From positions 1-5,552 of the forward strand of contig JAJYJL010000659.1 of assembly GCA_021789565.1 (NCBI GenBank): DNA of 5,552 nt, written 5' to 3'. How positions within the stretch are numbered: the stretch's first letter is position 1; each line of letters starts with the position of its first letter. Positions 1-5,552 of the stretch are shown piece by piece. The notes beneath the pieces were generated by a model that was given only the letters and a program-made list of their open reading frames with translations, ran no database searches and had not been told where the DNA came from. A program made the position numbers and the translations under genes. Origin of the DNA: Acidobacteriota bacterium. Its GTDB lineage: Bacteria; Acidobacteriota; Terriglobia; UBA7540.

Positions 1-2
1 AC

Positions 3-95
3 AGAGAACGGGGGCAGGTCACCGTCATCCTCGGCGCAAACGCGGGCATGAAGAAATTCCACGACATGCACAAGGCTAACTTTATGTCGGCATAG
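3..95 (+). CDS. C-terminal fragment of an unidentified protein (5' end outside window)
   Basis: An open frame runs in from the window edge and ends at TAG 93-95. It encodes about 30 residues, beginning RERGQVTVILGANAG and finishing in KANFMSA. The hydrophobic VTVIL stretch followed by a small Gly/Ala-rich turn looks like the last strand and helix of an alpha/beta enzyme, but I do not recognise the family. The frame stays open from base 3, and the stop lies only 4 bases before the ATG of the ATP-grasp gene, which is the spacing expected of co-transcribed neighbours. That spacing is the main reason to believe it is coding. If real, it is the likely pathway partner of the ligase downstream. The fragment is too short for any functional call. 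Confidence 0.5.
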   Translation, partial: RERGQVTVILGANAGMKKFHDMHKANFMSA

Positions 96-99
96 CTTT

Positions 100-1425
100 A
101 TGAAGAAGTGCACCATTGAAGCCGGGCCATCGACTCCTGACGGCGAACCACGGCGGCTGTTGCTTTTAACAACAACCACCGGCTACCAGTCGCGAGCGTT
201 CGTCCAGGCGGCAGAAAAACTCGGCCTCACAGTGGTTATCGGATCCGACCGCTGCCGCATTCTGGACGATCCCTGGCAGGACGGTGCTCTGGCGCTGAGA
301 TTTGAAGATCCGGACGCATCTGCCTCGAAGATCATCGAACACGCACACCGCGAGGCAGTCCATGCCATTGTGGCCCTCGGGGACTCAACGCCTCCCACCG
401 CCGCAAGAGCGGCGGAGGCGCTCGGTCTGCTGTTCCACCGCCGCGAAACATCCGACATCTGCCGCGACAAGTATCGTTCACGCCAGTGTTTGGAGGAGTG
501 TGGGCTCAACGTCCCGCGCTTTGCCCGTTTCCCGATTGCCGCTGATCCCTTGGACATCGTGAAACTTGGTGTTGCACCCATTGGATTCCCTTGTGTCCTT
601 AAGCCGCTGGCGCTGTCTGCAAGCCGGGGAGTCATTCGCGCCAACAACGCGCAGGAATTCATCTGGGCGTTCGAACGAGTCCGGTCCCTGCTGCACTCGC
701 CGGAAGTCGAGGTCAGACGGGAAGAAACGAGCAATTATCTACAGGTAGAAGAATATATTGAGGGAGAAGAAATCGCTGTTGAGGGCGTGGTGGATCGCGG
801 AAGGCTGAAGATTCTGGCCGTGTTCGACAAGCCCGACCCGCTGGTTGGACCCTATTTTGAAGAGAGTATTTACGTGACACCGTGCCGGCTGCCCCTCGAA
901 ACACAAGCAGAGATCATTGAGACATTGCGGAGCGCGGTGCAGGCGCTTGGTCTGCGCCACGGCCCATTGCACGCCGAACTGCGAATCAACAGCCGGGGAC
1001 CTTGTATTCTGGAGCTGGCTGCGAGGTCCATCGGTGGACTATGTGCGCGCGCGCTTTGCTTCCGCGCACTCGGCCGGGATCAAATTGTCTCACTCGAAGA
1101 ACTGATAATCCAGCTGGCTTTGGGTGAGGATATTGAAACAATGCGACGCGAGGAAGCCGCATCCGGCGTGATGATGATTCCCATTCCTGGGGTGGGTATT
1201 TTCCAGCGCGTCGAAGGGATTGAACAGGCCCGCGCCACACCCGGCGTGAACGAGATTGTCATCACTGCACAGCCCGGCCAGAAACTAGTCCCACTTCCAG
1301 AAGGAGCCAGCTATCCCGGATTCATCTTTGCGCACGGATCATCCCCCGGGTTCGTCGAGGAGGCCCTGCACGACGCCCATAAGAAATTGCATTTTGTGCT
1401 GAGTCCTGTGTTACCGGTCATTTGA
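100..1425 (+). CDS. ATP-grasp ligase, L-amino acid ligase (BacD/LAL)-like
   Basis: This 441-residue protein has the layout of ATP-grasp carboxylate-amine ligases, which form an acyl-phosphate from ATP and a carboxylate and then join it to an amine. Residues about 19-115 form the preATP-grasp Rossmann-like domain (RRLLLLTTTTGYQSRAF). Lys124 in CRDKYRSRQ and Lys168 in CVLKPLALSASRG are the expected nucleotide-binding lysines. VEEYIEGEEIAVEG (216-229) is the adenine-side strand and hinge. HAEL (Glu293) and ILELAARSIGG (Glu305, Arg309) supply the Mg-binding acids and the phosphate-contacting arginine. Residues about 355-435 (GVMMIPIPGVGIF onward) match the C-terminal domain typical of L-amino acid ligases. 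The protein appears cytosolic, with no signal peptide or membrane segment. The ATG at 100 has no obvious Shine-Dalgarno site and follows the previous stop by 4 bases, so translational coupling is likely. The first 18 residues are polar and outside the core fold, so the exact start is uncertain. The substrates cannot be read from sequence; dipeptide or amino-acid-conjugate synthesis is the family-level expectation. Other ATP-grasp subfamilies acting on small carboxylates remain possible. Confidence 0.85.
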   Translation: MKKCTIEAGPSTPDGEPRRLLLLTTTTGYQSRAFVQAAEKLGLTVVIGSDRCRILDDPWQDGALALRFEDPDASASKIIEHAHREAVHAIVALGDSTPPTAARAAEALGLLFHRRETSDICRDKYRSRQCLEECGLNVPRFARFPIAADPLDIVKLGVAPIGFPCVLKPLALSASRGVIRANNAQEFIWAFERVRSLLHSPEVEVRREETSNYLQVEEYIEGEEIAVEGVVDRGRLKILAVFDKPDPLVGPYFEESIYVTPCRLPLETQAEIIETLRSAVQALGLRHGPLHAELRINSRGPCILELAARSIGGLCARALCFRALGRDQIVSLEELIIQLALGEDIETMRREEAASGVMMIPIPGVGIFQRVEGIEQARATPGVNEIVITAQPGQKLVPLPEGASYPGFIFAHGSSPGFVEEALHDAHKKLHFVLSPVLPVI

Positions 1426-1453
1426 GAAGCCTTGTTTAATCCCTTATGTAGAG

Positions 1454-1512
1454 CCGGGCTGAGACTCCCAGTTCTTTTTCAAGAAAGGGGACACGCTCCC
1501 CCGCCCAGCCGG
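1454..1512. repeat. Cluster of nested inverted repeats, possible REP-like element
   Basis: Three palindromes are packed into about 60 bases between the convergent genes. The outer arms are CCGG(G)CTG at 1454-1461 and CAGCCGG at 1506-1512, complementary apart from one bulged G. Inside are TTCTT/AAGAA (1472-1476 with 1481-1485, loop TTTC), which can be extended by TCCC/GGGA (1466-1469 with 1488-1491), and alternatively GGGGA/TCCCC (1487-1491 with 1497-1501, loop CACGC). The GGGGACA-type core resembles palindromes scattered through some soil-bacterial genomes next to REP-associated transposases, but no transposase is present here. It could also simply act as a transcription barrier or mRNA-stabilising structure between converging genes. 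Only one copy is visible in the window. Confidence 0.45.
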
Positions 1513-1542
1513 GATGACTCTGAGCGCCAACACAAGAACTCG

Positions 1543-1565
1543 AAGGCTCTTCAGCCTTTTTTCTT
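1543..1565 (+). terminator. Putative intrinsic terminator for the ATP-grasp transcript
   Basis: AAGGCT (1543-1548), loop CTTC, AGCCTT (1553-1558) forms a perfect 6-bp stem with a compact four-base loop. It runs directly into a T-tract (1557-1562) followed by CTTT. It lies about 120 bases after the ATP-grasp stop codon and reads correctly as a terminator on the plus strand. The same bases encode the Lys-Lys-Lys-Gly end of the convergent yggX, so the element sits inside the neighbour's coding sequence. In the minus direction the stem is not followed by a T-run, so it would be weak as a yggX terminator. The stem is short, hence moderate confidence. Confidence 0.5.
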
Positions 1566-1832
1566 TGGCGGGACGTAACCCGGAGGCAATTCAGCCCCTT
1601 CGCCGAAGAAGAACTTGTCCATCTGCTGGGCGATGATCTCCTGCGATTCGGGATTGGCGGGTGCCAGGCGGTACTCGTTGATCAGCATCCTCAGGTAATC
1701 CAGCCAGAGCTTCCAGGCTTCCTGCGACACGTTGTCGTAAATGCGCTGGCCGAGTTCGCCCGGCCAGGGCGGTTCTTCCAGACCCGGCAACTCCCTCTGC
1801 AACTTTACGCATTTGACCATGTGTACCGCCAT
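1551..1832 (-). CDS. yggX: Probable Fe(2+)-trafficking protein (YggX family)
   Basis: This small cytosolic protein (93 residues from the chosen start) belongs to the YggX family, which protects iron-sulfur clusters and limits oxidative damage, probably by handling labile Fe(II). Family hallmarks are visible in order: Cys8 in [26 protein letters not shown] (22-40), the strongly conserved MLINEYRL (49-56), and the C-terminal [19 protein letters not shown]. Its length agrees with the usual roughly 90 residues. I chose ATG at 1830-1832 rather than the upstream in-frame GTG at 1847, because a clear GGAGG site lies 6 bases before it (1839-1843) and family members begin close to the Cys motif. It has its own promoter-like sequence upstream and is separated by 135 bases from the GIY-YIG gene, so it is probably transcribed alone as well as by read-through. 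Its C-terminal lysines overlap a terminator-like hairpin of the opposite strand. Confidence 0.92.
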   Translation of the reverse strand: MAVHMVKCVKLQRELPGLEEPPWPGELGQRIYDNVSQEAWKLWLDYLRMLINEYRLAPANPESQEIIAQQMDKFFFGEGAELPPGYVPPKKKG

Positions 1833-1838
1833 AAGAAG

Positions 1839-1843
1839 CCTCC
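1839..1843 (-). promoter_or_regulatory. Shine-Dalgarno site of yggX
   Basis: GGAGG read on the minus strand lies 6 bases upstream of ATG 1832. This strong match decides the start in favour of 1832 over the in-frame GTG at 1847, which lies upstream of the site. Confidence 0.85.
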
Positions 1844-1915
1844 GCACAAAATCACACTTGAGGAATTTCCCAGGCCAGTGGAGAGCCCGGGGGACAAAAT
1901 GAGTATCAACCGTTC

Positions 1916-1942
1916 ATTATACAGGATATGTGTTTCGGTCAA
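1916..1942 (-). promoter_or_regulatory. Sigma-70-like promoter for yggX
   Basis: On the minus strand a perfect -10 hexamer TATAAT (1916-1921) is preceded by TTGACC (1937-1942) at a 15-base spacing. Shifting the -35 by one base to TTTGAC gives 16. Both are shorter than the ideal 17, but the hexamers are close to consensus. Transcription would begin near 1909, leaving a leader of about 75-80 bases before ATG 1832. The site lies just beyond the stop codon of the GIY-YIG gene, as expected for an independent promoter. I see no operator-like palindrome overlapping it, so any redox or iron control cannot be read from the sequence. Confidence 0.6.
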
Positions 1943-1967
1943 AGGAGCCAGCAGCCTTGGCGGCGCG

Positions 1968-2486
1968 TCAACGTGACCGACAAAGCCGCTTCCGTGCTCC
2001 GCGTAACGCATTTCCGAATCGAGGAACCTGGTGGTTTTGCATTCTGAAAACGGAAAGCATCAACCGATCCAAATCCTCCGGTGCATTTGCGGTTGCCCAG
2101 TAAACCCACCGCTCGCACCCCAACAGCTTAAGGATCTGGCCACCGGCATGAGGACCCTTCGACCCAACCTTATGGCGATAGAAATCTCTGACACGTTTCC
2201 TGATCGTCCCTCTCGTGGCTTGCCCTATGTAAAGAACTGGTTCGGACGGTAGCCATCTGTGTCGCTCGTACTCGCGATTGAAGTGATAGCTGTCAAAATG
2301 TGAGTCAACCAGTTGGAGATCGGAGGGCTCGCAACTGCTATCCGGGTCTGCAGTACGCGCAACCACGTAAACCCCTTTGCACATGGGCAGATTGGAAATC
2401 CCGATGCGGTCCCCCCAAAGGATTGGAACACACGGGTGAAGCATCTCTAGTTCACCCACAGCATTAAATAGTTCCGTGACCGTCAT
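1968..2486 (-). CDS. GIY-YIG nuclease-like protein
   Basis: This 172-residue protein has a single GIY-YIG-type domain. The two defining strands appear as KGVYVVA (37-43) and PVLYIGQA (83-90), followed by TIRKRVRDFYRH (94-105), which supplies the expected arginine, and then HAGGQILKLL (113-122). The helix normally holding the metal-binding Glu reads EDLDRLMLSVF (137-147), with Asp140 where I would align that Glu. The following PRFGNAL (155-161) matches the Asn-containing end of the fold. The last twelve residues are very basic. I see no DNA-binding domain outside the fold. About 20-25 residues between the two motif strands form an unusual Asp/Ser/His-rich insertion. The gene starts 45 bases after comM on the same strand with no visible terminator between them, and has only a weak, distant AGGA before ATG 2486. 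By eye its base composition is less GC-rich than its neighbours, which may hint at transfer. The substrate is unknown. Confidence 0.72.
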   Translation of the reverse strand: MTVTELFNAVGELEMLHPCVPILWGDRIGISNLPMCKGVYVVARTADPDSSCEPSDLQLVDSHFDSYHFNREYERHRWLPSEPVLYIGQATRGTIRKRVRDFYRHKVGSKGPHAGGQILKLLGCERWVYWATANAPEDLDRLMLSVFRMQNHQVPRFGNALRGARKRLCRSR

Positions 2487-2531
2487 CTTGCTGCCAGTTC
2501 CTATGGTTCAGATTTCAAAATGGCCATCCCC

Positions 2532-4067
2532 TCACGCCCAGTAATTGCGGTCGAGGGACCGATACTGAATTGCTTGAGCGATATGCTCGCCTCCAATGGA
2601 TTCGGCGCTGTCGAGATCGGCGATGGTGCGGGAAACTTTGAGGATGCGGTCGTGGGCGCGCGCAGAGAGGCCCAGCCGCGTCATGGCGCTTTCGAGCAAC
2701 CGGTCGCAATCCGCAGAGATGTTGCAGTATTTCCGAATCTGGCGCGGGCTCATCTGCGCATTGCAGTAAATCTTCTCGCCTTCGAAGCGCTGCAACTGCC
2801 GCTCCCGTGCGCGGACGACCCGCTCACGAATCTCCTGCGAATTTTCCCCGCCCGAACTCTGGCGGAGTTCGCTATATTTCACGGCTGGCATATCAATGTG
2901 GATATCAATGCGGTCGAGCAAGGGCCCGGAAATCTTGGAGACGTACCTCTGGATCATCGGGGGCGTGCAGGAGCAGTCGCGCGAAGGATCATTGAAAAAC
3001 CCGCACGGGCATGGGTTCATCGCCGCCGCCAGCATAAAGCGCGACGGGAATGTCAGCGACATGGACGCGCGTGAAATCGTGACTGAGCCGTCTTCGAGCG
3101 GCTGGCGCATCACTTCCAGCACGTTGCGGGCGAATTCCGGCAACTCATCGAGAAAAAGCAAACCGTTGTGCGCAAGGCTCACCTCTCCCGGCCGCGGCAC
3201 GGTGCCCCCGCCAATCAGGCCGGCATCAGAGATCGTGTGGTGTGGAGCACGGAACGGCCGCACGCCCACGAGGCCAAGGCCTGGATCGAGCACACCGGCC
3301 ACGCTGTGGATCTTGGTGGTCTGGATAGCCTCATTGAAAGTAAGCGGCGGCAGGATGGTCGGGATGCGCTTGGCAAGCATTGTTTTGCCTGCGCCCGGAG
3401 GGCCGATCATCAGGATGTTGTGGCCGCCGGCGGTGGCAACTTCAATAGCGCGCTTGGCGTGCATCTGGCCTTTGACGTCGTGGAAGTCCACGTTGTATTT
3501 GCTGCCGTGATCCAGCATCTCAGCCGTGTTGACTTTGGTTGGCCTAAACTCACGCGTGCCGTTGATCAAGTCAATTACTTCCGGCAGCGAGCGTAGGCCG
3601 TAAACCTGAACGTCGCCCACCACCGCCGCCTCCGGAGCGTTCTCCACTGGCACCACCACCGTGCGCACGCCCTTCTGCTTGGCCATAGCAGCAATCGACA
3701 GCGCGCCCTTGACGGGGCGAATGCCGCCGTCGAGCGAGAGTTCGCCGAGAAAAATGTAATTCTTCAAGTGATTGTTCAGCAGCGCGCCGCTGTTCGCGCC
3801 CAGGATACCGAGCGCAATCGGCAGGTCAAACCCCGAGCCTTCCTTCTTGACGTCGGCGGGGGCCAGGTTCACGGTGATGCGCTGGAACGGGTATTCCAGG
3901 CCGCAATTTTTTATGGCGGCCTTGATGCGCTCGCGACTTTCACGGACGGCGGCATCCGGCAAGCCCACGGTCGTAAAATCCGGTTTGCCGGCAGAGATGT
4001 CAACTTCCACCTCAACCAGGTAAGCGTCAATTCCAAATGTCGCCGCACTGAAAGTTTTGAACAACAT
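2532..4067 (-). CDS. comM: YifB/ComM family Mg chelatase-like AAA+ ATPase
   Basis: This is a complete 511-residue member of the YifB/ComM family. ComM is a hexameric helicase that promotes branch migration of incoming DNA during natural transformation, while in many non-competent bacteria the role is undefined. The N-terminal Lon-protease-like/ChlI domain covers about 1-170 ([22 protein letters not shown]..., [19 protein letters not shown]-type and [12 protein letters not shown] segments). The AAA+ module spans about 190-395: Walker A GPPGAGKT (222-229), Walker B LLFLDEL (303-309), sensor region [10 protein letters not shown] (347-356), and arginine-finger candidate Arg386 in LLDRIDIHI. Four cysteines (353, 355, 365, 367) form the typical CPCG...CSC zinc-like cluster. 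The C-terminal Mg-chelatase domain (about 404-505) carries [19 protein letters not shown] with sensor-2 arginines. No frameshift or missing motif is apparent. ATG 4067 is preceded by GAGGG at 4073-4077. It lies downstream of mutM, and the GIY-YIG gene follows. Confidence 0.95.
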   Translation of the reverse strand: MLFKTFSAATFGIDAYLVEVEVDISAGKPDFTTVGLPDAAVRESRERIKAAIKNCGLEYPFQRITVNLAPADVKKEGSGFDLPIALGILGANSGALLNNHLKNYIFLGELSLDGGIRPVKGALSIAAMAKQKGVRTVVVPVENAPEAAVVGDVQVYGLRSLPEVIDLINGTREFRPTKVNTAEMLDHGSKYNVDFHDVKGQMHAKRAIEVATAGGHNILMIGPPGAGKTMLAKRIPTILPPLTFNEAIQTTKIHSVAGVLDPGLGLVGVRPFRAPHHTISDAGLIGGGTVPRPGEVSLAHNGLLFLDELPEFARNVLEVMRQPLEDGSVTISRASMSLTFPSRFMLAAAMNPCPCGFFNDPSRDCSCTPPMIQRYVSKISGPLLDRIDIHIDMPAVKYSELRQSSGGENSQEIRERVVRARERQLQRFEGEKIYCNAQMSPRQIRKYCNISADCDRLLESAMTRLGLSARAHDRILKVSRTIADLDSAESIGGEHIAQAIQYRSLDRNYWA

Positions 4068-4072
4068 GGTCG

Positions 4073-4077
4073 CCCTC
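4073..4077 (-). promoter_or_regulatory. Shine-Dalgarno site of comM
   Basis: GAGGG on the minus strand lies 5 bases before ATG 4067. It supports that start, which also matches the usual [13 protein letters not shown] N-terminus of the family. Confidence 0.6.
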
Positions 4078-4133
4078 GAAGATCTCCTGCAGAGTAGCCT
4101 ACCATAACGGATGCGGACATGGATGGCAAGCGG

Positions 4134-4142
4134 ATTTTAGCA
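4134..4142 (-). promoter_or_regulatory. Possible extended -10 promoter for comM
   Basis: On the minus strand TGCTAAAAT is an extended -10 element: TG (4141-4142), one base, then TAAAAT (4134-4139), five of six matches to TATAAT. No good -35 lies 16-18 bases upstream. Initiation would fall near 4127, giving a leader of about 60 bases. It sits in the 145-base gap between the mutM stop and the comM start. Apart from this, that gap shows only a short direct repeat of TTGGGTT (near 4171 and 4195) and no clear terminator. Confidence 0.35.
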
Positions 4143-4212
4143 GAACAGGCGTCGTGTTGGTCCGCCGGAGTTGGGTTTTGAAATCAATCCGATCTTGGGT
4201 TGCTCAGGAAGG

Positions 4213-5088
4213 CTAGTGGGACGACTCGTTCGATCCCCGCATTTTGGCCGTATACCCGGGACGGTGCTGGCATCGCGGGCAGAAGTGGCTGCTTCGCCCG
4301 GCGATGACAACACGGCGGATGGGGGTCCCGCAGCGCGGGCAAGGCTCACCGTTTTTCTGATAAACCCGCAGACGTTGAAGGTAATTTCCAGGCCGGCCTT
4401 CAATATCGATGTAGTCGCGGAAAGTGGTTCCCTGAAGATTCACGGCGCGCTTGAGAACTTTCCGAACAGCGCGATAAAGGCGGTGCGCGGAGTTGAGAGA
4501 GACATGTTTCGGCTGGGCAAGAGGATGGATGCCAGCTTCAAACAGCGCCTCGTCGGCATAAATGTTTCCCAATCCGGAAACGCCTTGCTGGTTCAGCAGC
4601 CAAGTTTTGATGGCTCCTCGGCGTCCGCGCATCGCGCAAAGGAATTCCTGTTGAGTCGCCTGCTGAGCGTCCGGTCCAAGGCGCTTAAGCAGGGAGTCCA
4701 GTTCCTCGCGCGTGCAACTGCGCAACCGTCCAAACCGGCGGACATCGCGAAAACGCAACTCCTCCCTCTCGTCAGCGAACATCAGTCGAACGTGTGTATG
4801 CGGCTCAAGCGGGACATCAACCGGCTGGATGGTCACCTGGCCCGTCATTCCGAGACGAAAGATAAGATAAATCGGTTCTCCTCGTTCCGTGTCAGCCAAC
4901 TCAACAGCTAACACCTTGCCTTTCCGCTGGACGGCAACAGCAGTCCGGCCTTGAATCTGCAAAATAAAATCTTCCACATCGCCAGCGATAATACCTGCGT
5001 GCAGGACCTCGGCCGCAACAATTCGCCGGCCAAGCGCTCGCTTGCGCAGACCGCGCAAAACCGTTTCAACTTCTGGAAGTTCAGGCAT
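4213..5088 (-). CDS. mutM: Formamidopyrimidine-DNA glycosylase (MutM/Fpg)
   Basis: This bifunctional DNA glycosylase/AP lyase removes 8-oxoguanine and ring-opened purines in base excision repair. The start is fixed at ATG 5086-5088 because the mature N-terminal proline is the catalytic nucleophile and the family begins MPELPEVETV. An in-frame start 15 bases earlier would bury it. Visible features are Pro2 and Glu3 (catalysis), Lys58 in QRKGKVL, Met81 in RLGMTGQ and Arg117/Phe119 in VRRFG (base-flipping wedge). Asn175 lies in the helix-two-turn-helix GLGNIYADEALFEAGIHP (172-189). The zinc finger uses Cys250, Cys253, Cys270 and Cys273, with Arg265 in its beta-hairpin. At 291 residues it is somewhat longer than the roughly 270 usual, owing partly to an 18-residue polar tail after the last cysteine. 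It starts 5 bases after the cyclase-family gene with no recognisable Shine-Dalgarno site, suggesting translational coupling in one operon. Confidence 0.97.
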   Translation of the reverse strand: MPELPEVETVLRGLRKRALGRRIVAAEVLHAGIIAGDVEDFILQIQGRTAVAVQRKGKVLAVELADTERGEPIYLIFRLGMTGQVTIQPVDVPLEPHTHVRLMFADEREELRFRDVRRFGRLRSCTREELDSLLKRLGPDAQQATQQEFLCAMRGRRGAIKTWLLNQQGVSGLGNIYADEALFEAGIHPLAQPKHVSLNSAHRLYRAVRKVLKRAVNLQGTTFRDYIDIEGRPGNYLQRLRVYQKNGEPCPRCGTPIRRVVIAGRSSHFCPRCQHRPGYTAKMRGSNESSH

Positions 5089-5093
5089 ACGAT

Positions 5094-5552
5094 TTAGAGG
5101 CAAATTTCAGATTCTGTTGGGATGAGCCCAAGGGCCCGCACGGGTGCTCCTGATCCCCCGCCGAGCTTTAGCGGCAAGGCGATGACGCTGAAGCCGGTCG
5201 CGGGCAACTGGTCAAGGTTCGCCACGTTCTCCAAGTGATAGATCCCGCCCCGCATCGTGAGATTGTGGACTGGGCAATCTGCTGAAGGCCCGTAATCGAC
5301 ACTGGCGGTATCGATACCAATCCCGACCGGCCGGGCATGATCCAGGAGATAACCAGCAACGTCCATTGACAACCCGGGAAAATGGGGAATGCCATTGGTG
5401 TCCACGTTCATATAGTCTTCCTGCGAGGGCCACCGTGCAGCCCATCCGGTCCGAAAAAATACCAGGGCACCGGATGGAATCGCCCTGTGCCGCTCGATCC
5501 AGTTCTCGATGTCCTGGACCGTCACGCGGTAGTCGGCGTTAGATTTCACGGC
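5094..5552 (-). CDS. Cyclase family protein / kynurenine formamidase-like hydrolase (5' truncated by window)
   Basis: This is the C-terminal 152 residues of a metal-dependent hydrolase of the putative cyclase (KynB-like) family, whose members hydrolyse amide or ester bonds such as N-formylkynurenine. The frame is still open at the window edge, and the GTG at 5547-5549 reads more naturally as an internal valine (AVKSNADYRVTVQDIENW). The N-terminal HxGTHxDxP metal-binding motif must therefore lie outside. Visible family features, numbered from the window edge, are GALVFFRTGW (28-37), GIPHFPGLS (54-62), VGIGIDTASVDYG (76-88), PVHN with His96, and YHLENVANLDQLP (105-117) with Glu108, then the closing strand FSVIALPLKLGGGSGAPVRALGLI. 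His96 and Glu108 match the conserved His/Glu pair of the family's active site. The stop TAA (5094-5096) is 5 bases before mutM. The substrate cannot be assigned; nothing else in the window belongs to tryptophan catabolism. Confidence 0.88.
   Translation of the reverse strand, partial: AVKSNADYRVTVQDIENWIERHRAIPSGALVFFRTGWAARWPSQEDYMNVDTNGIPHFPGLSMDVAGYLLDHARPVGIGIDTASVDYGPSADCPVHNLTMRGGIYHLENVANLDQLPATGFSVIALPLKLGGGSGAPVRALGLIPTESEICL

Noticed and set aside
183..734. A 183-codon minus-strand frame opposite the ATP-grasp gene
   Set aside because: It overlaps the N-terminal and Lys-containing ATP-grasp domains of a convincing plus-strand gene. Its product is Ser/Arg-rich without domain signal.
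1833..1847. GTG start five codons upstream for yggX
   Set aside because: The GGAGG ribosome binding site lies between this GTG and ATG 1832, which makes 1832 the better start and fits the family N-terminus.
1942..1968. Imperfect hairpin just after the GIY-YIG stop as a terminator (minus strand, about 1942-1967)
   Set aside because: The stem (CAAGG...CCTTTG) has a mismatch and no following T-run, and it overlaps the -35 of the yggX promoter.
1805..2011. A minus-strand frame overlapping the end of the GIY-YIG gene, considered as a frameshifted continuation
   Set aside because: The annotated frame already covers the end of the GIY-YIG fold (PRFGNAL). The shifted frame runs through the yggX promoter and shows no family similarity, so no frameshift is needed.
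2520..3074. A 184-codon plus-strand frame (and others to about 4097) opposite comM
   Set aside because: These are antisense to the intact AAA+ gene, including its conserved motifs, and their compositions look like reverse translations of that gene.
4171..4911. A 246-codon open frame on the plus strand opposite mutM
   Set aside because: It lies wholly antisense to an unmistakable mutM gene and shows no recognisable motif. Long antisense frames are common opposite GC-rich genes.
5089..5103. Upstream in-frame ATG for mutM
   Set aside because: MutM needs proline immediately after the initiator Met as its catalytic nucleophile, so translation must begin at MPELPEV (5088).

Overview
The window is compact bacterial chromosomal DNA of moderately high GC. 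It carries housekeeping and accessory metabolic genes, with no RNA genes, insertion sequences or CRISPR arrays that I can see. The mix (a MutM glycosylase, a full-length YifB/ComM ATPase, a YggX-type iron-trafficking protein, a stand-alone ATP-grasp ligase and a cyclase-family hydrolase), together with the wording of the YggX protein, suggests an Acidobacteriota-like soil bacterium. That assignment is an inference from protein style only.

Left part, plus strand (1-1425). The tail of an unidentified gene ends at 95. Four bases later an ATP-grasp enzyme begins that resembles L-amino acid ligases (BacD/LAL type). The two are probably co-transcribed and may be translationally coupled. A hairpin plus T-tract at about 1543-1565 could terminate this transcript. 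It overlaps the 3' end of the convergent yggX. Between the two genes (1426-1550) lies a dense cluster of inverted repeats that may be a REP-like element.

Right part, minus strand (1551-5552). In transcription order: a 5'-truncated cyclase/kynurenine-formamidase-like hydrolase, mutM (5 bases later), comM/yifB (after a 145-base gap with its own possible promoter), a GIY-YIG nuclease-like protein (45 bases after comM) and yggX. yggX has its own well-formed promoter and Shine-Dalgarno site. MutM excises oxidised guanine and YggX protects iron-sulfur proteins from oxidation, so this strand has an oxidative-damage and DNA-processing flavour. ComM handles recombination branches during transformation. 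The GIY-YIG protein is the least characterised member.

I see no convincing undescribed system in the window. The items most worth a second look are the LAL-type ligase with its cut-off partner gene, the GIY-YIG protein placed after comM with an apparent Glu-to-Asp change at the catalytic position, and the palindrome cluster at 1454-1512.
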